A stretch of DNA of 64,000 nt from Eutrigla gurnardus (GCA_963514095.1 OY741280.1:19840054-19904053); one strand, 5' to 3'; positions 34,240 to 48,524 are shown, counted from the first letter of the stretch. Notes: generated from the letters alone by a model not told the origin. Program-made: numbers and translations.

Positions 34240-37139
34240 TCCTTCCGGTTGTTAACGTTTGCCCCACATTCGAGTTTGACGCCGACAACGAACGCAAACT
34301 AGGATAATATTAATAGCAGCTTCCGGGGGCAGCTTTATCTGTATTTATCGATGTAGAGGCACTGCAACATGACTAAAAATCAAACAAACAGCTGCGATAA
34401 CCGCTAGACGCGATCACGGCGCGACATCTCACGTCTGCCGTTTAAGCTTTATTTTGAAAGTGGTCACCGGAAGTGCCACTATCTATCTTTACACGAATGC
34501 TGGAGTTGCTTGTTCTGGCCACTAGAGGGCGTTACGGCTACGGATATACTTTGGTAAAAAGTAAACTGAGGTGAAACTGTTGTTCAACAGGACTTGTAGT
34601 TTTTACATCAAATAAATATTTTTCTTTTCATCGTCATGTCAGCTAGCAAGATAGCTAGCTACTTTAGCCAATCAAGGATGCCAGTATATTTATCTTGTAC
34701 CAATTTTCACTGTTTATATAACATCAGCAAATAAAATGTCTTAAGATTTTCATGATTATGTTGTTGTCTCATTGCATAACAAAGAGAAAATAAAAATTAA
34801 TACTGTTCATTTGAAATACATTATTTATTGCCAAGAAGCCACAGATGCAAGCTAGTGATATGGAGTAACGATGTAGCAGCCCTCTTTTATCCAGATTTCA
34901 ACATCTCCATGCAGCTACCATAATGCCAGGGATGGTTATGCATGAACCCGCCATGATGGGATGACTTTATGAATAATTGGTTGTTTTGGTTGTTGGTTCA
35001 TGGCCGATACCAGATTCACTAAATAAAGTCAGCATGGATGCATCCGTAGCTCCAACTACAAATGTGGGATAAAACAGTGGCGTGATCTGTGACAACATCA
35101 ACCAGCTGAGCAGACAAACGCTGCTTTTAAAATTACATTCACTTAATAAAATTCATCCCACAGCTTTTGAGGAATAAACAGATCTTTTAAATACTGATAA
35201 ATGTTTAATTTATTTACAAGAACCAAGCCAAACACAGAAAAGCAACAGAGGCTTCTTTTAATTTATAAAAAAAGTATAATTTATTTATAAAAAAAAACAA
35301 AAAAAAAATGAAAATAAAAAATAAAATCACAGTGAACTATGGATCACTCCGCTGCATAAATGAGGCCAGTTCGATTGTATCAATGATAACTACATTCCAG
35401 GGTCTACATTCTAGCAAGTCTGAAAAGACCGTTCACCCTAAAGTACTATTTCACCTGTGTGGGACGATTTAAATAAAAAGGGGATTCACAAGAAAATGAC
35501 AAAACAGGGAATTGTTGTCATGAAAAAAAAAATGTAACGTCCCCTCAGACTTCAACATGCTAATGCTGCATTACATGAGGACCAGTCAGACAGGTCGCTA
35601 GAATAAAGCTCACGAATCAAAGGCTTCATCGCATGTGCAACACTATTTAAAGTCATACTCTCAAAGATTTTTAATTTAAATAAATGTGTTCAGTCACTAT
35701 CTATTGCCCGAATGAGGAATGGTGACTGAGCGCCACTAGAGTTTTATGAACTGGGTGTGGAAAATCACAAGAGGTGACCGTTTGGAGTCATTTTATCAAC
35801 CTGCGCCGACACATGATCATCGGTGTCAGAATAAAAAGCTCCTCTCGTCATTAGACGTAAGTGTTTCGGGTCCTTAACGGGGCCAGGTTTGTTTGAAATT
35901 AAATTAAAACATTCAGGGGTGATGTCCAGGTGGATAAATGTAGTCGTCGTGGCAGAGACACAGCTTCCCAGTGTCATGGCGAAATGCATTAAAGGAGATC
36001 CGAACTTCCACTCTTTTGCTTTGCGTCACAAGGAAACATGTTTGTGCTATAGCTACTTCAAGGACGAGGCTCACTGTCAATGAATCCCATGATTGATCAG
36101 CTGCTCTCGTATTTCCAACAGCAGGACATGAATGTGGGAGAGACTTGACATAAACCAGAATCCATTATAACGAAGAGCAACGGTGTAGCATGGGATTTGT
36201 TGACAATAAGAAAATATAGAATATTACTGAACCTCTTCACCATACAGACCAACAGCTGTATGGGAACTATTCAGCCACCCTGCAGCAGACATAGGCCTGA
36301 ATAAAAATAGCAACTTACTTTATTACAAACCTAAAAAATAGAAATATGTTTGGAGGGGAAACATAAAAAAATGTTTTTTTGTAAATGTTCTCTATTATCA
36401 AACCACACGGCTCACTGATTCAATGCACATCATAAATAGCAAGTAAAACAACGTCGTCTCAAAGTTCCTTTGATACAGACCATACCTCTCCCCTTTATGA
36501 AAAAAAAAAACAATGCATTTGAAATATAAAAATTTAAACAAACTGGCAGTGAGCTAACGAAGACCTCGCCAGTCAAGTGTCTGTGAAAACAGTTCATGTT
36601 TTCAGGCACTGTTATTTTTTCGCCTAAGCCACACTTAGAAAAGTTCTCCATGTTCAGCAAAAAACAACAACAACCTCATTTCTTTTGATTGCTACTGCCA
36701 GCTGACGCATGACGAGTGTTGCACTGAAAGACGGGAAACAGCGACAGAAGTTTGGCTGCTTGGATCGCCGGTCCATCCGGATGAGGTCGTCTTCACTGCG
36801 GCGCTAAAAGTACAGAGAAACCGGAAGTAGAGAAAAGGACACCTGTATTCTCTGGTGCACACGGTAGAAAAAGTGGCATATGATACTAAATCCATAGTGT
36901 TCCCTGTCTTCCACAGCAGTAGCAGCTGTTTTGTAAAAAAAATAAATAATAAAAAAACGACAAAAAAAAAAAAACGACAAAAAAACCCTAGAAATTTCAA
37001 AGTTTAATCGAGAAAAAAATGCTTGCTTTCCCCCTCTTCGTACAAGCCAGCCAACAAGGATGGTCCTTAAAAATGCATTGTTGTCCCGTAATACAGATGC
37101 AAAGTGGAAGAATCTTGCAGTAGTGTGAGAGGTCAAAGG
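34240..37139. other. hsd17b8 upstream region and probable daxx 3' untranslated region
   Basis: Both neighbours are on the minus strand. The first 250 bases are CpG-containing and should include the hsd17b8 promoter. The rest is AT-rich, with A-runs near 35280-35320 and 36950-36985, and without recognisable coding sequence; the part nearest 37.1 kb is likely daxx 3' UTR. Confidence 0.45.
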
Positions 37140-40100
37140 TCATTCTGAGTCCGACAGGATGATGACCTCATCCGGGTCACACTGGGTGGCCACGTTGACC
37201 TGGAAACGCAAACACACAGTTAGAGTGTGATCTGAATGTATCACCATATATAGAATATATATACATTTGTTCTGATATTCATGGAAATTGTATTTATAAA
37301 AGATAGCTTTGTTTCAGTTAATTCTTTGTAGTGGGCTGGACTGCATTGGCTCAGTTATTCTATTTTTACTTGGCTATAAACAGTGTTGGACAACATCTTC
37401 ATCCTCACACAGCCTTCATCAGTTTAAACTGACTTTAAAAGGTCTTTTTACAACAACAAAAACGGTTTTATTGTTGCATAAAAAGGCCGATCATCTCATG
37501 TCTACGTGCCCCCACCTTGTTTTTCTTGGGAGGTGGCGTCGACTGCGAGCTGCTGACCATGTGACGGGTTGGAGTGTCGGCTCGGGTTGACTCTGCCTGC
37601 TGCGGAGAACTGCAGCTGAAAACGCCCATATCCAGAGGGATATCGACCTCACTGAGGAGGAACCAGGAGGGATGTCGGAGAGTATAAAAGAAGGAGAAGA
37701 AAAAACAAATAATGGTTAAACAGCTTTGCTAATAAATTAAACCTGGAGAAAACGTTTCTTTGCAGAGAGCATTGTCACTGATCAGTGAAAATACTCTTAA
37801 TATAGCGTACACTTAAACTGATTTGGATTCTTTTACAGTGTCTAAAACATTGCTGGTGCTCCAAACTCCATCTACTGCAGCCCCCGTAAAAACATCCCTT
37901 CAAGCTTCTATTTCCCTCATTCTTGTTTTGATAAACCTATGAAACTGAAAACATCTGAAACCCGATCCAACAATACGTGCATGTAAAGTGTAATCGATTT
38001 ATACCCACCCCTAAGAAATGATCATATTAATTATTATGTCACATGTTTTCTCCACGTCCCTGAGCCTTACAGTACCTGTCGTGGATGAGTATGTGCTTTG
38101 TATTTCTTGAGTTCCCCTTCGTATCGTCCTCCCTCTTCCTCTTCCGGCTCCTCGTGACTCTGACGCTGCCGTTGGTCGTCTGCGTGTCACAGTTTTCCAC
38201 GATGGCTGCTGGCGACAGTGGCAAAGACACGCCGTTGGCTGCCGCCGGGGACGCATCTGCCGCCGGGGACGCGTCTGTGGGGTCCTCCGTGACCATGCTG
38301 GTGCTCACCAGCACGACCGAAAGGTGATTGGAGGAATCCACGGGCTCCTCCAATCCTGCATGGGTGCCGTTAGACAGCGGCGTCTGGTTATCAGTCTGCA
38401 TCGACTCCGATTGGCTGGGGCTCTGTCTAGGGGAGGGGAGGTCGGACAGCGGAGAGATTTGAGACTTGCTCTCATCAGAAAGAGGACTGAGTCCACTTGC
38501 TGGCTCCTCATCCTCATCTTTCACGCTTCCTTCTTCCCCTGCAGAAACACTTCCTGCCAACGGAGCCATCTGGTCGTCCTTGTTGTTACCATCACACGCT
38601 TGTTCTGCCTCGTTACTGTCGTCCTCCTCGTTCTCATCGTCGTCTATAGAAGATGGGAAATTAATGCAATTAAATCTACTCTCTAAGTTTCCGTCTCCCT
38701 GCCACCCGGACTGTACCGATCAAGTGAGGGAAACCTTGTAACTATAAACATGCAAAAGAGAAGCCCAGGAGATATTCAGCACTAATTAAGGAGCTCTAAA
38801 TGAGTCTTAATAACCAAATACAATCCGAGAGGAACCTGGATCACAACTTTCAAATTCAAAACCTATATTTAATTAACATCTCTAACCTGGTCCATCATGC
38901 TGAGTGCTGGCCTGGATCTCTTCCTCAATGTCTGTGTCTGATGATTCATCGTCTTCATCGTCATCATCCTCCACCTCTTCCTCTTCCTTCTCCTCCTCTG
39001 CCACTCCGTTCACCTCTTTATTTCTGTCTCCGTTTTCTGATTTGTGGGCCTGAAAACAGATGTGTGAGGGTCAAACAGATGTGAGAGGGTCAGACAGCAG
39101 GAGGAGAGGAAGAGAGTGTGAAGAAAACAAAAAGAAACATTAATGATGTTATTTTTAGTCATAATTTATTATTCTGATGATGATATTGAATGAAACTTAA
39201 TATTTCTGAGAAGAAATGCAGTTGAAAGATTCTACCACTACGGCACAGTCATGTGTTGATAGAAACCAGAAGCATGTGCATCTCATACCTCTTTCTCCTT
39301 GCTGTCCTTCTCCAGTCGTTTGGCCCTCTCCTGCTCCTCCGTGTCCTCTTGTCTGTTGGCGTACTTGGTGATGACCTCCTCCAGACTGGACAGAGCCACT
39401 TCTCTGTTCGCCCGAAGCTTCCGCAGCAGTGAGGGGTCTGTCAGAGCCGGGTCTGTGGCTTTAGAGGGTGGTGGAGAAAAGCATGGAAAGATGTTGGAAA
39501 GCACTTTTATACACGGCGCTGCCGTTCTGTAAAGTCAAAAACAACAATCTAAAAGTCCAGACTGTCAGTGCAACCAGCCTGACACCTTACTAGGCTTGTA
39601 GGCGTCGGTGAGGCGCGAGCCGAAGTTGTACACCAGGTCCAGGTGACGTCTCTCCTGCAAGCTGCTCCCCGTCTCTCTGAAAGCCTCCTGGGCGATCTGG
39701 TTCAGCTGTTTCCGGCTCAGTTGGAGCTTGTGGCGCTCGTTGGCGCGCAGCACCTGCTGGAGGATGTCTTGGTAATCAGGAGGGTTACGCTGTGCGTCGG
39801 GACTGTTGATGAAACGCTCGATCTGACAAGAGGAGGGAACACAGTGTACGGGATCAGGAGGGTATCAAATGCAGCCACAGAAACATACAAAAAATGTTCT
39901 CATGTAACTTTGCTTTTATATTAAATGCATAAATAAGCTAACACTACAACTTCTACCACTGATTGTCCCTGATTAAGTTTTTATTTTGGCCCTCTACCCA
40001 AGTCCTTTAACATTGGTATCTGCTGATTTGGAGTCTTATCTGATACTTATATTAACTCAAATGTTGATTAGATATGTATCCGACACCTGTTGACATCTAA

Positions 40101-41642
40101 GACACATAAGACAACCAGCTCACCTTCCTGTTGATTTCCGGATAACGAGTGCTATTGTAGCGGATCCTCTGCTCAATGACTCGGCCCGTCAGAGTGCCGC
40201 AGTCCTTTAGTTCACACAGCTTTTCATAAATCTTCATCATCTGGAAGAGAAAAGAGAAGAAGAGGTGGGACTAGATGTCAAACAACCTGGATAAAGTGTT
40301 TCTGACCAGCATCAAACTCCAGGCTGACCTTGCGTTTCAGCTTGTGTTCCTGGATGTATAAAGAGTCCTCGGCTCCGAGGTCGTCTAAATTCAGCTCGGC
40401 CTGCTGCAGACGGGAAATCTCGTCGTTGTACACCTTCAGTAGGTTCTCCAGGTACGCTATCTGAGAGAAATTGAGAAAAGACACAGTGTGTCAGGTGTGT
40501 TTGCCTAAACATACTTCTAAGGCCTGTACTACAAGGTGAGTTCAACATACCCGGGGTATATTTGGGTTACCTGGCTTAACTAACCCTTCATAGTACGGGA
40601 CTGAATTTTTAGAGTCAACAGCTAAATTATTTAGGCCGTTCTCCGACCAAAACACGACTAATCACACACCTACTGGTGTCCGACACTAACCTGTTTCCTG
40701 GATGCCCTCTTTGCCTTTTTCTCTGCTTCCTGTTCTTCCTTATTATCGCCCTCATTCTGCCCTGAGGTGGAAGGTTGCCCCTCCTCCGCTGCCGGTTGCT
40801 CTTCCTCATCCATTTGATTTTTACTCTCTTTGAGGAACTCAGAGGTAAACTGGACAGAAGTTGATGTTGAGGTAGAAGGCCGGGGTTCAACCTTGCTGAG
40901 GATCTGCCTCCTCTTGGCCGCGTGCTGCCTGAGTGCAGTGCACAGTTCATTAATGTAGACAAAGGCTTTGGATCGGTTGGCCTGAGCGCGAGTCAAACAT
41001 CGTCCCAAGGTGTTCCTGAACTCCACGGACGACAGATAGACAGGAGAGGCCTTGGCGTGCTTGGTTTGGAGGAAGGTCAAGACTTCCGGGCAGTCCTTGG
41101 TGAGAGCTGAACAGTGCTCCACAAACTAGGAGGAGGGAGAGAAGAAAACATGAAGGGTGAGACGGCAATGTGACAGAGGAGGGACGCAAGGAGAATACAA
41201 ATAAGAGTTCTGAAGGTTGCTTTTAATTGCAGCATTTCAATTCTACAAAATATCAGGGTGAGAAATCAACCAGGCTAATTAAAAAAACATTGTTTTCACA
41301 CATTTCTAAATTATCTGTGGGACAGATTAAAAACACATGGTTAGAATTGACGTGCTACTTCGGATCAAACCCTCAGTTTGTGCAATAAACGCTCACCTCG
41401 GTGAACAACCTCTGATTCTCTGCCTGCAGAACATGGGTGTCCTTCTTTGCCGAGGCAAAAGGCGACTGGGTAATGTGGGTCGGCGCAGGCTGCTGAGCTC
41501 TGAGTCGCGAGACCTTTTTGGTTTGTTGCTGAGGGGACGAGGTGGCGGCGGCGGCGGCGGCGGAGCAGGAGGGCTGAGGACTCTCCTCTTCATCGTCAAG
41601 GACGATGATCTTATCCGCCATCGAGGCTGGAGCCACCGCCAT
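37140..41642 (-). CDS. daxx: Death domain-associated protein DAXX (histone H3.3 chaperone), complete
   Basis: Exons in order: 41642-41397, 41125-40691, 40460-40329, 40240-40124, 39822-39591, 39458-39289, 39049-38887, 38643-38076, 37651-37516 and 37199-37140; 752 residues (human 740). DAXX deposits histone H3.3 with ATRX and acts as a PML-body co-repressor. Visible: an N-terminal SUMO-interacting motif (KIIVLDDEEE), the helical-bundle domain in exon 2 (AFVYINELCTALR), the histone-binding domain in exons 3-6 (KLCELKDCGTLTGRVIEQRI, QERRHLDLVYNFGSRLTDAY), an acidic Glu/Asp run in exon 7, a Ser/Pro-rich region, and a C-terminal SUMO motif (VIILSDSE). The exon 5 donor is GTAAGG at 39590; the alternative GTG five bases on breaks the frame. 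A second in-frame ATG at 41621 fits the human start better, so seven residues are uncertain. Confidence 0.95.
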
Positions 41643-42602
41643 CCGAAATGTGATTTCTGCTTTCAGAGGACACTAACGGGGAGAATTTTGATCAGGGCAA
41701 CAGAAGATACAAGATGGCGATACGGAAAAGTGTTCTGGGGGAACATGAGGGTTGTGGTGGGGCTAATAACAGTAGTAATGACTATGAGTATATTTTCTAT
41801 TAATAAGCGAAATAAGCCAATAATTAAAGCTTTTAAATAAATGTAAACAACGATATTGACTTAAATGTGGATTGTAAGGTAGCACACGAAAGAAACACTC
41901 AATACAAGCACGAATACATTCAGATATGTTCTATTATATATTTAATTTCCCAGCATGCATAGAAGATGTGACGCAAATGTACGGAGCCCCTTAAGGGACA
42001 TTTTATTATGTTTTGGCTTTTTGTGAGGTTTCGTCTGTCTCGCCTCACAAACATCAAAACCTTTTAATAATAATAATAATCTGACGTCCCTTCCGGGTCC
42101 CGCACACCTCACCAATATGCAGTAGCTACTTTGATATTCTCCCTCCCTTAGTATACATGTTTTTACTCCACATATACATCATATACACACTACGAATACT
42201 CCCCATTAATACACGGGCAAACAAAAGAAGCCGTTTAACATAATTTGAGGAATTAAACGAACCGCCAAGACAAACAAAACAAGTGAAGCTGAACCGCGAC
42301 GTGTCGGAATGACAGTAACGTCAACTAACGTTACACACACACCGGCACATTAAGAGATAAAGGGTTGCGACACACTCACGCATACAGACCTGTGTGTTTT
42401 ATGAGGCGTCTGACGTGACGACAATAGAGGATAACGTCCCACCACGACGCACCATTAAAAATCCTGTGTGCCAGTTAGCGAACGTTGGTTAGCATCCGCT
42501 AGCTAGTTAGCATAGTGACAAGTAAGTGAGTGAAGTAAGAAACTAAACGAGCCAGAAGAAATGGAAAATAAATTGTTGTTTTTTTTTCATGACATAACTT
42601 AC

Positions 42603-42772
42603 CGGACAAACAAATCCGCGATACTATTTAAAACCATGTATTTAATCCCAGAGACTTCCTGTTTACAAAATCAAGCTCGCTGTCTTTAGCTATGCTATCC
42701 ACTCGAGAGCGAACGGCTTGCCGAAAGTGTACCCGCTAAAGTGACGTCAGCATCGCTGCTTCTGATTGGTCC
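42603..42772 (-). promoter_or_regulatory. Probable daxx first (noncoding) exon and promoter
   Basis: A strong minus-strand donor (CCG|GTAAGT) follows 42603, and an acceptor at 41658-41657 precedes the daxx start codon. Just upstream lie a perfect CRE (TGACGTCA, 42742-42749) and an inverted CCAAT box (GATTGG, near 42764), with a second CCAAT near 42806. Confidence 0.55.
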
Positions 42773-42809
42773 AGAGATGGTTAACGGCCAGTAATGTCGT
42801 TCGCCATTG

Positions 42810-44378
42810 GCTGACTTGCTCCCGTTGAGTACCATTGATTCGTTTTGTGTGTGTGTGTTTTTAAGCATCGTTTTGTCAACATTCAGGAAGAGCCTTAAAA
42901 CCTAAAAATAACATTACATAAACTACTGTATCAAACGCCCATTAACCCAAATGCTTTACCTAATCACACATCATCAATCAACAACATATATACCGAACAT
43001 AAAATGTCATAAATGTCTAATAAATCATTTCTTTCTCCCAAGATTGACAGGTTTTCATAGTTTACATATATTTAATAATTATTCATAATTAATCAATCTT
43101 GAATATCTGATGAGTGGCTGGGATTAAACAGTTTCGTTTTATGTATAGTTTCATTACTTTCTATTATGTCTGCCTTCAGATTCTAATAATTTGTAGATAT
43201 TAAACACCACTCCACAACAAAACGGTCACCATTTAGTTTTACTCTGAAAGGGACAAACGGAAGTTACACTCGCATTAATGCTAGCTTTACACCCCACACT
43301 GACTTCTCTCATTGAAATACGGAGGAGCATCTGTTTGGTACCTACTTCCTTCGCTACTATCAACATCTACATTATTATTTTAAAAAAACACACACATTTA
43401 AATAGGACTTTAACCAGCAACGTTTTATAGCACTTAATGGATTTCATCGCAATGTATCTCGACGTCTAAACTTTTACATAATTTGTCAAATTAAAATAAT
43501 AATAATAATTTCTTTATTTATCCTTCTTTCAAGTATGATTATTGATATCTTATAGGCTTGGCCCCGTTTCGGGCTTGTGACCTCACCTGCAAAATGTTCA
43601 AGCTTATTTTTTCAAATGTCTTACCGTCTCTTTTGTGCAAATAAACAAATAAAAACAATACAATCAGACCATTTCCTTCACACTTTTGTATGTTTTTAAT
43701 ATTAGCCCAGGCAAACACATAATGAGAGAAAAAAACATCTGTAAAAATAGTTTCTGTATTTACATAAACAGGATTCCATTTTTGGGTTAGACAACTTAGT
43801 CTCATATTAATTTTACCATTGTGGAGCATTATGATTAGTATGTTTTTGTTGTTGAAATATGTTTTGTAGTTCTTTCTCTTACTTAAAACAAGCACACACA
43901 CACACACACCTCATTATTACTTCAAAGATATATACATATTTTTTGCATTTAAACATACAGGAAACATTAACATCTCAAAATGTAAGTTATTTCCACACAT
44001 TTCCTTTTCAAAATTCCTCTTCTGTTAAGATTCTGGTCTTTTTCCAGTGTTCATGACAAGAAACAGTATGTATGTGGAAGGCCAAACTGATATAACAACA
44101 TCACAACACAGTCACAGAAAATAGTCAATGTACCACAGCAGAACAGTATGCACATCCCTACGTATTATTACTATTTGAGCAAAATTGTGAAAAACAACCG
44201 ATGCAAGCAAGCTTCTACATGGATCTGTGAGAAAGTGAAAAGATGTAGCACAACGCTAGCTTTGAAAAAAGTCATAACTGTCTATTGGAACAGGAGGATC
44301 ATCACTTCTGAAACACCCATCCTGGATTTGGAAACAGACAGGTTTGTTGGTTCGGTATCACACTTCCTTCCTTCTTCT
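42810..44378. other. Intergenic DNA between daxx promoter and tapbp 3' end
   Basis: AT-rich sequence with short microsatellites, for example (CA)n at 43892-43908. No coding exon recognised. The part adjacent to 44.38 kb is likely tapbp 3' UTR. Confidence 0.45.
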
Positions 44379-47300
44379 TTACTTGTCTTTCTATAAGTGG
44401 AAGAAGCACAAAGTTGATATTTGGGAGAAGACATGCAGAGCAGCCGGGAGCGGCTCCAGACTTAACATAAACTAGAAGAAGACAAGTGGTGCATCTATGT
44501 GAAGAAATCTGAAAAAGTAACATTACCCTGTCTTGTTGAGCAGCGTCGTCTGAGCCTGTGTGCAGGAAAAAGACAAACCGGTGAATACAGAAATTAAATA
44601 TATATATTTTTAAATAGTTTAGTGTTCAAGCACATGCATAAAACATATTTACATTTTGTCAGATTTCTCCAAGTATGTCCTTATCTTATTAATAATATAA
44701 TCCCTTTTGCAGTTACAAATTATTAAAACAAACTATCAGTTATTAAGTATACAGGCTTTTCTTTTGCAGATTACTTGTTACCTGAGCTGGTGAAGGTCCA
44801 GGAGATGAACTTGATGAGACCGTAGAGCACCAGCGCTACACCGACCATTGCCATCGAGTCCTCAATGGAGGGAGAACTGAACCCTGAAGGGAGCAGAGAT
44901 GGACTATTAGAATGATTGATTCCCATTTATCTGAGCTGCATCCTGTCCTCAAGCTTGATGAAAATAATGAATTTAATGACCTTTTAAATGAAAATAATAT
45001 CTATAAACCTTCCCTCTCTAAATCATTCATTATTGACAGCCTGCAGAAAAATCCCTATCTGGCCTAAAATTAAAGTCCAAACCTATTGTCGAAAAAGAGC
45101 TTAATTAATGTCTTAAAACAACGATTACCAATGACGTTGACGGCGGTGCTGAGCCGTCGTGTGCCTCCAAGATGGACGGCCACACAGGTGACCTCCCCTC
45201 CTCCGCCCAGGTCCAGCTTAGCGGGGTCGAGCTCCAGCCGGGTGCTCTGACTGTAGGTTCCATCCCAGGCCTGTCTGTGTCCCGTTACGCTGCCTGATCC
45301 CAGAGACCTGGACTTCCCATCGGCGCCTTTAAACTCCCAGCTCAGCTCCAGGGAGAGCGGGGCAAAGCCGGACGCCTCACAATGAACGGTCAGCGCCTGG
45401 CCGGGAACAGCGAGGGGCAGAGGGGACGGGTGGATGGAGAGGGATGGAGGTTCTGGGTGGAACGAGGAAAAAGAGTGGAGCAGCAGAGAAAAAAGGGAAG
45501 ACAATGAGAGGAATGTAATAATAACGGTTATAAAGGTTATATGTGCTCTTGTTTGAAGTTTTATTGGCCAGCAGATACTAAACAACACCATGAGACTGAT
45601 AAATGGTGCACTCGAGTACATTTTCCCGTCATCTCCAGACCTGCTTTAGAGAGAGAATGTTCTCCGAGAGCAGAGGTCAAGGGTTAGAAAAATAATTACA
45701 ATTCTAAAGCATGAAGGATTTTCTTCAAACACAGCAAAAAAAAAAAGCGCAATCCATCCGCTCACCTACAATCTCAAGCTCCACCGCCACCTGAGCCACG
45801 ATGTACGGCAGATACACCGTACAAATATACATCCCGGAGTGACGCACTTTGGCCTCCTGCAGGATCAGGGACACATTTCCTTTGTTGCGCGAACCCTCAA
45901 AGTCCAGCGTGGCGCCTTCCTCTTGTGCGTCAGCCAAGCGGTCCGTTTTACCGTCGTAGGCCAGGACCACGCGTCCGTCGCCTCTGAACTGGTAGCGCCA
46001 CTCTACGGCGTACCCCGATCCGGATAGAGGCGAGGAGGGGTCGACCCAGTAGCCGCAATCCAGCAGCACTGGTTCCCCAAGTCTGGCCTGCACCGAGACC
46101 GTCTTACTGGTCAAACTCATGATCACTGAGGAGACAGACAGGAGGAGGATGCTTTTGACTTTGTGTCTAAACGGTGGCAGACATGTGACTCGTGGTCTGG
46201 GTCATAAATCATTACCATTGTGCTCTTTGGATGCCGTGGCGGCACGCGTGACGGTGGAAACGACGAGCTCTCCGTTGAGGCCCCGGACAGAAGTTGAATA
46301 CCAGTCAGCTTGCAGGTATATGGGACTGAAGGCGGAGTCTGTGAGCGGGGCAGCCCACCTGAGGGAGGAGGTATGTGGCAGGAAGGGGTTGATCTCACAC
46401 TGGGGCTTCTGGATGGAGCCTCTGGGCGGGTTCAGAGAGCGGTGGCAGAGAGCGGCAGCTGGGTCTGAGGGAGGGGAACACGTACACATCGTCATAGAAA
46501 CAGCACATCACTGACGCTCGCTTTGCTTCTACGTGAACGAAGAGACAAGAGAGTGGTGGATCTAAAGAGGGAGATACATGAGGCTATTTTAAAAAGACTT
46601 TAAAGACTTTTCTAATAAATATCTAATCTATTACAGAAAACCTGATAAGCTACATCATTATTGAATATTAAACGAAGAAACCATAAACAGATTTTTAGTT
46701 ATTTTTCTAAATAGGGGGAAAAAAGAGGAGGATGCAGAGAATACATGCAATGCTATCTATTTAATGCTCTTTCTTCTTTGGGTGTGTAGATCCCCTCTGT
46801 TTAAATAACTATTTTAAGACTATCCTTATGGAATAATACCCAGAAGTCACATAAGGCCTGTCAATGCATGCCATTCACAGAAAATGTGCATTCATACTCT
46901 GGTATTTTAATGCTTTTATGAACCAATAGTACCTTTATATCTGTTATAATTTACCTTCAACTAGGAAGAAATGTGACACATTTGTATCTACAGACAACGA
47001 GCAGCAAATGCCACAGAATCACATTCAAAATCCACACTGGCTCTCGCCCACATCAAGATAAATGTGACGTCACACTTCCTGTCCTGTTGGTTCACACTAA
47101 CCGGTTATAAAGAAGATCCTTTCGGGGCTGATGTCGGTTGGAGCGTGGTGGGCGTCTGCAGCGTGGCCGTGTGCCTCCGTCCTGATGCGAAGCAGGGATT
47201 TCTCCTGGCTTGTAGCTGCGGTTAAACCTCCTCCTCGACCCACTTTCTCCTGCACAAACCAGCACTCCAACACCGGACAGCTGCTGCTGCTGCAGGCTTT

Positions 47301-48026
47301 ACAAAATACATTCAACAAGAAATTAACAATATGTTTTTTTTTAAACTGTGAGATGGGAGTCTGTTTTTTGACACAACCCTAATATTTATAAATAATAAAT
47401 CTACTATTTATGTCAAATAAGGCCTCATAAGTAGTCATTGTCAGAGGAAATACAAAATATGGACGCAATTATGACAAGTTAAATGGCATCAAACACTGAA
47501 AATAAAAGTAAAACTGTGACTCACATCAAGGAGCCAACAAAGTTGTGTTTTTTTATTTATTTTTTTTCTCCTGCTTTTTCACGTAGAAGTTGGACTTTAA
47601 ACAGATTTCTGATCAAATTACGCAGACTATCTATTTCAGTTGTTCCGAGTTGCGAGCTGTTCCCACTGTTTATACTGGGTGTTTCCAGTTTCGGCAGCGA
47701 GAGGGCGCTACTGCACCGAGACCAAACTCCCTTTAAAAATGTGCCGTAATTCAACATAAACTCTATTTAAGTTTAAAACATATACATAAACAATGCATAC
47801 TTTAAAAGTATATCACGTGACTCGAGGTTGCGCTAAATTCGGCTCACGAAGAATCACATATGACTGTATTTTAATAGCTTTAAAGTTAAAGAAAAAGAAA
47901 CGACGCATCCGGGCGACAGAGCAAAGGTGTCGTCGGGTAACATTAGCCTGTTAGCTTAAGTTTACCTCGGATTAAGTGGATCACCGTAAGCAGAGACAGT
48001 TTGTAGATCGTAGAGAAGTTCGTCAT
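44379..48026 (-). CDS. tapbp: Tapasin (TAP-binding protein), complete
   Basis: Exons in order: 48026-47966, 47296-47102, 46464-46216, 46125-45766, 45452-45129, 44883-44782, 44555-44527 and 44390-44379; 443 residues (human 448). Tapasin bridges class I heavy chains to the TAP transporter in the ER and edits their peptide cargo. Visible: a signal peptide (MTNFSTIYKLSLLTVIHLIR), the N-terminal domain with ECWFV and with KPQCEINPF, whose Cys108 aligns with the human cysteine that bonds ERp57, an IgV-like exon 4 (LDCGYWV ... SGMYICTVYLPYI), an IgC1 exon 5 (VHCEASGFAPLSLELSW ... VTCVAVH), a membrane span in exon 6 and a short tail. The last exon is only 12 bases and ends the protein in RKDK, which fits a C-terminal dibasic ER-retrieval signal. 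The last exon is the least certain. Its place between class I genes matches its role. Confidence 0.93.
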
Positions 48027-48056
48027 GGTTGCGTCCTCTCTCCTCGCTCTCGTGCA

Positions 48057-48115
48057 CTTTATAGCAGCGTCGGTTTTCCCCTTCTACTCCGTGTTCTATT
48101 TAGTTTCGCTTTCAC
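48057..48115 (-). promoter_or_regulatory. tapbp promoter: ISRE and TATA-like box
   Basis: AGTTTCGCTTTCAC at 48102-48115 is a full match to the interferon-stimulated response element (GAAANNGAAACT on the coding strand). CTATAAAG lies at about 48057-48064, 31-38 bases upstream of the start codon and 40 bases from the ISRE. This supports interferon or IRF control. Confidence 0.7.
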
Positions 48116-48524
48116 GTACACGGTGCCAAAATATCAGTTTCCGGTCGTACTTTCAGAATAAAGCAGACATGTTCAGCGCTTAGCGACGCCCAACTCAACG
48201 TTATATAGGGAAATTAAACTGTCAAACTCAAATAGGAAAACCCCTTCATCAGCAGTTCACTTCCTTGAATACGTTGAATTGTAGGTCGATAATAAGAAGT
48301 GCTTCAGCTGTACCGCTAGATGGCGCTCTTTGCCACACATTAACACACCTGGACTCATCTGGGTGTGCGCCTCCACCATTATATGACCCCTAGAATAAAC
48401 TTTATTATATGTATATTTAACAGAAAATGTATTTCTTCTGAAGACATTAAAAGTTCCGTAATTAAAGACATCTGAAGAAAAAATAATTCGTATTATTTTA
48501 GAAGTTAATTTGCATATTGTGTTA

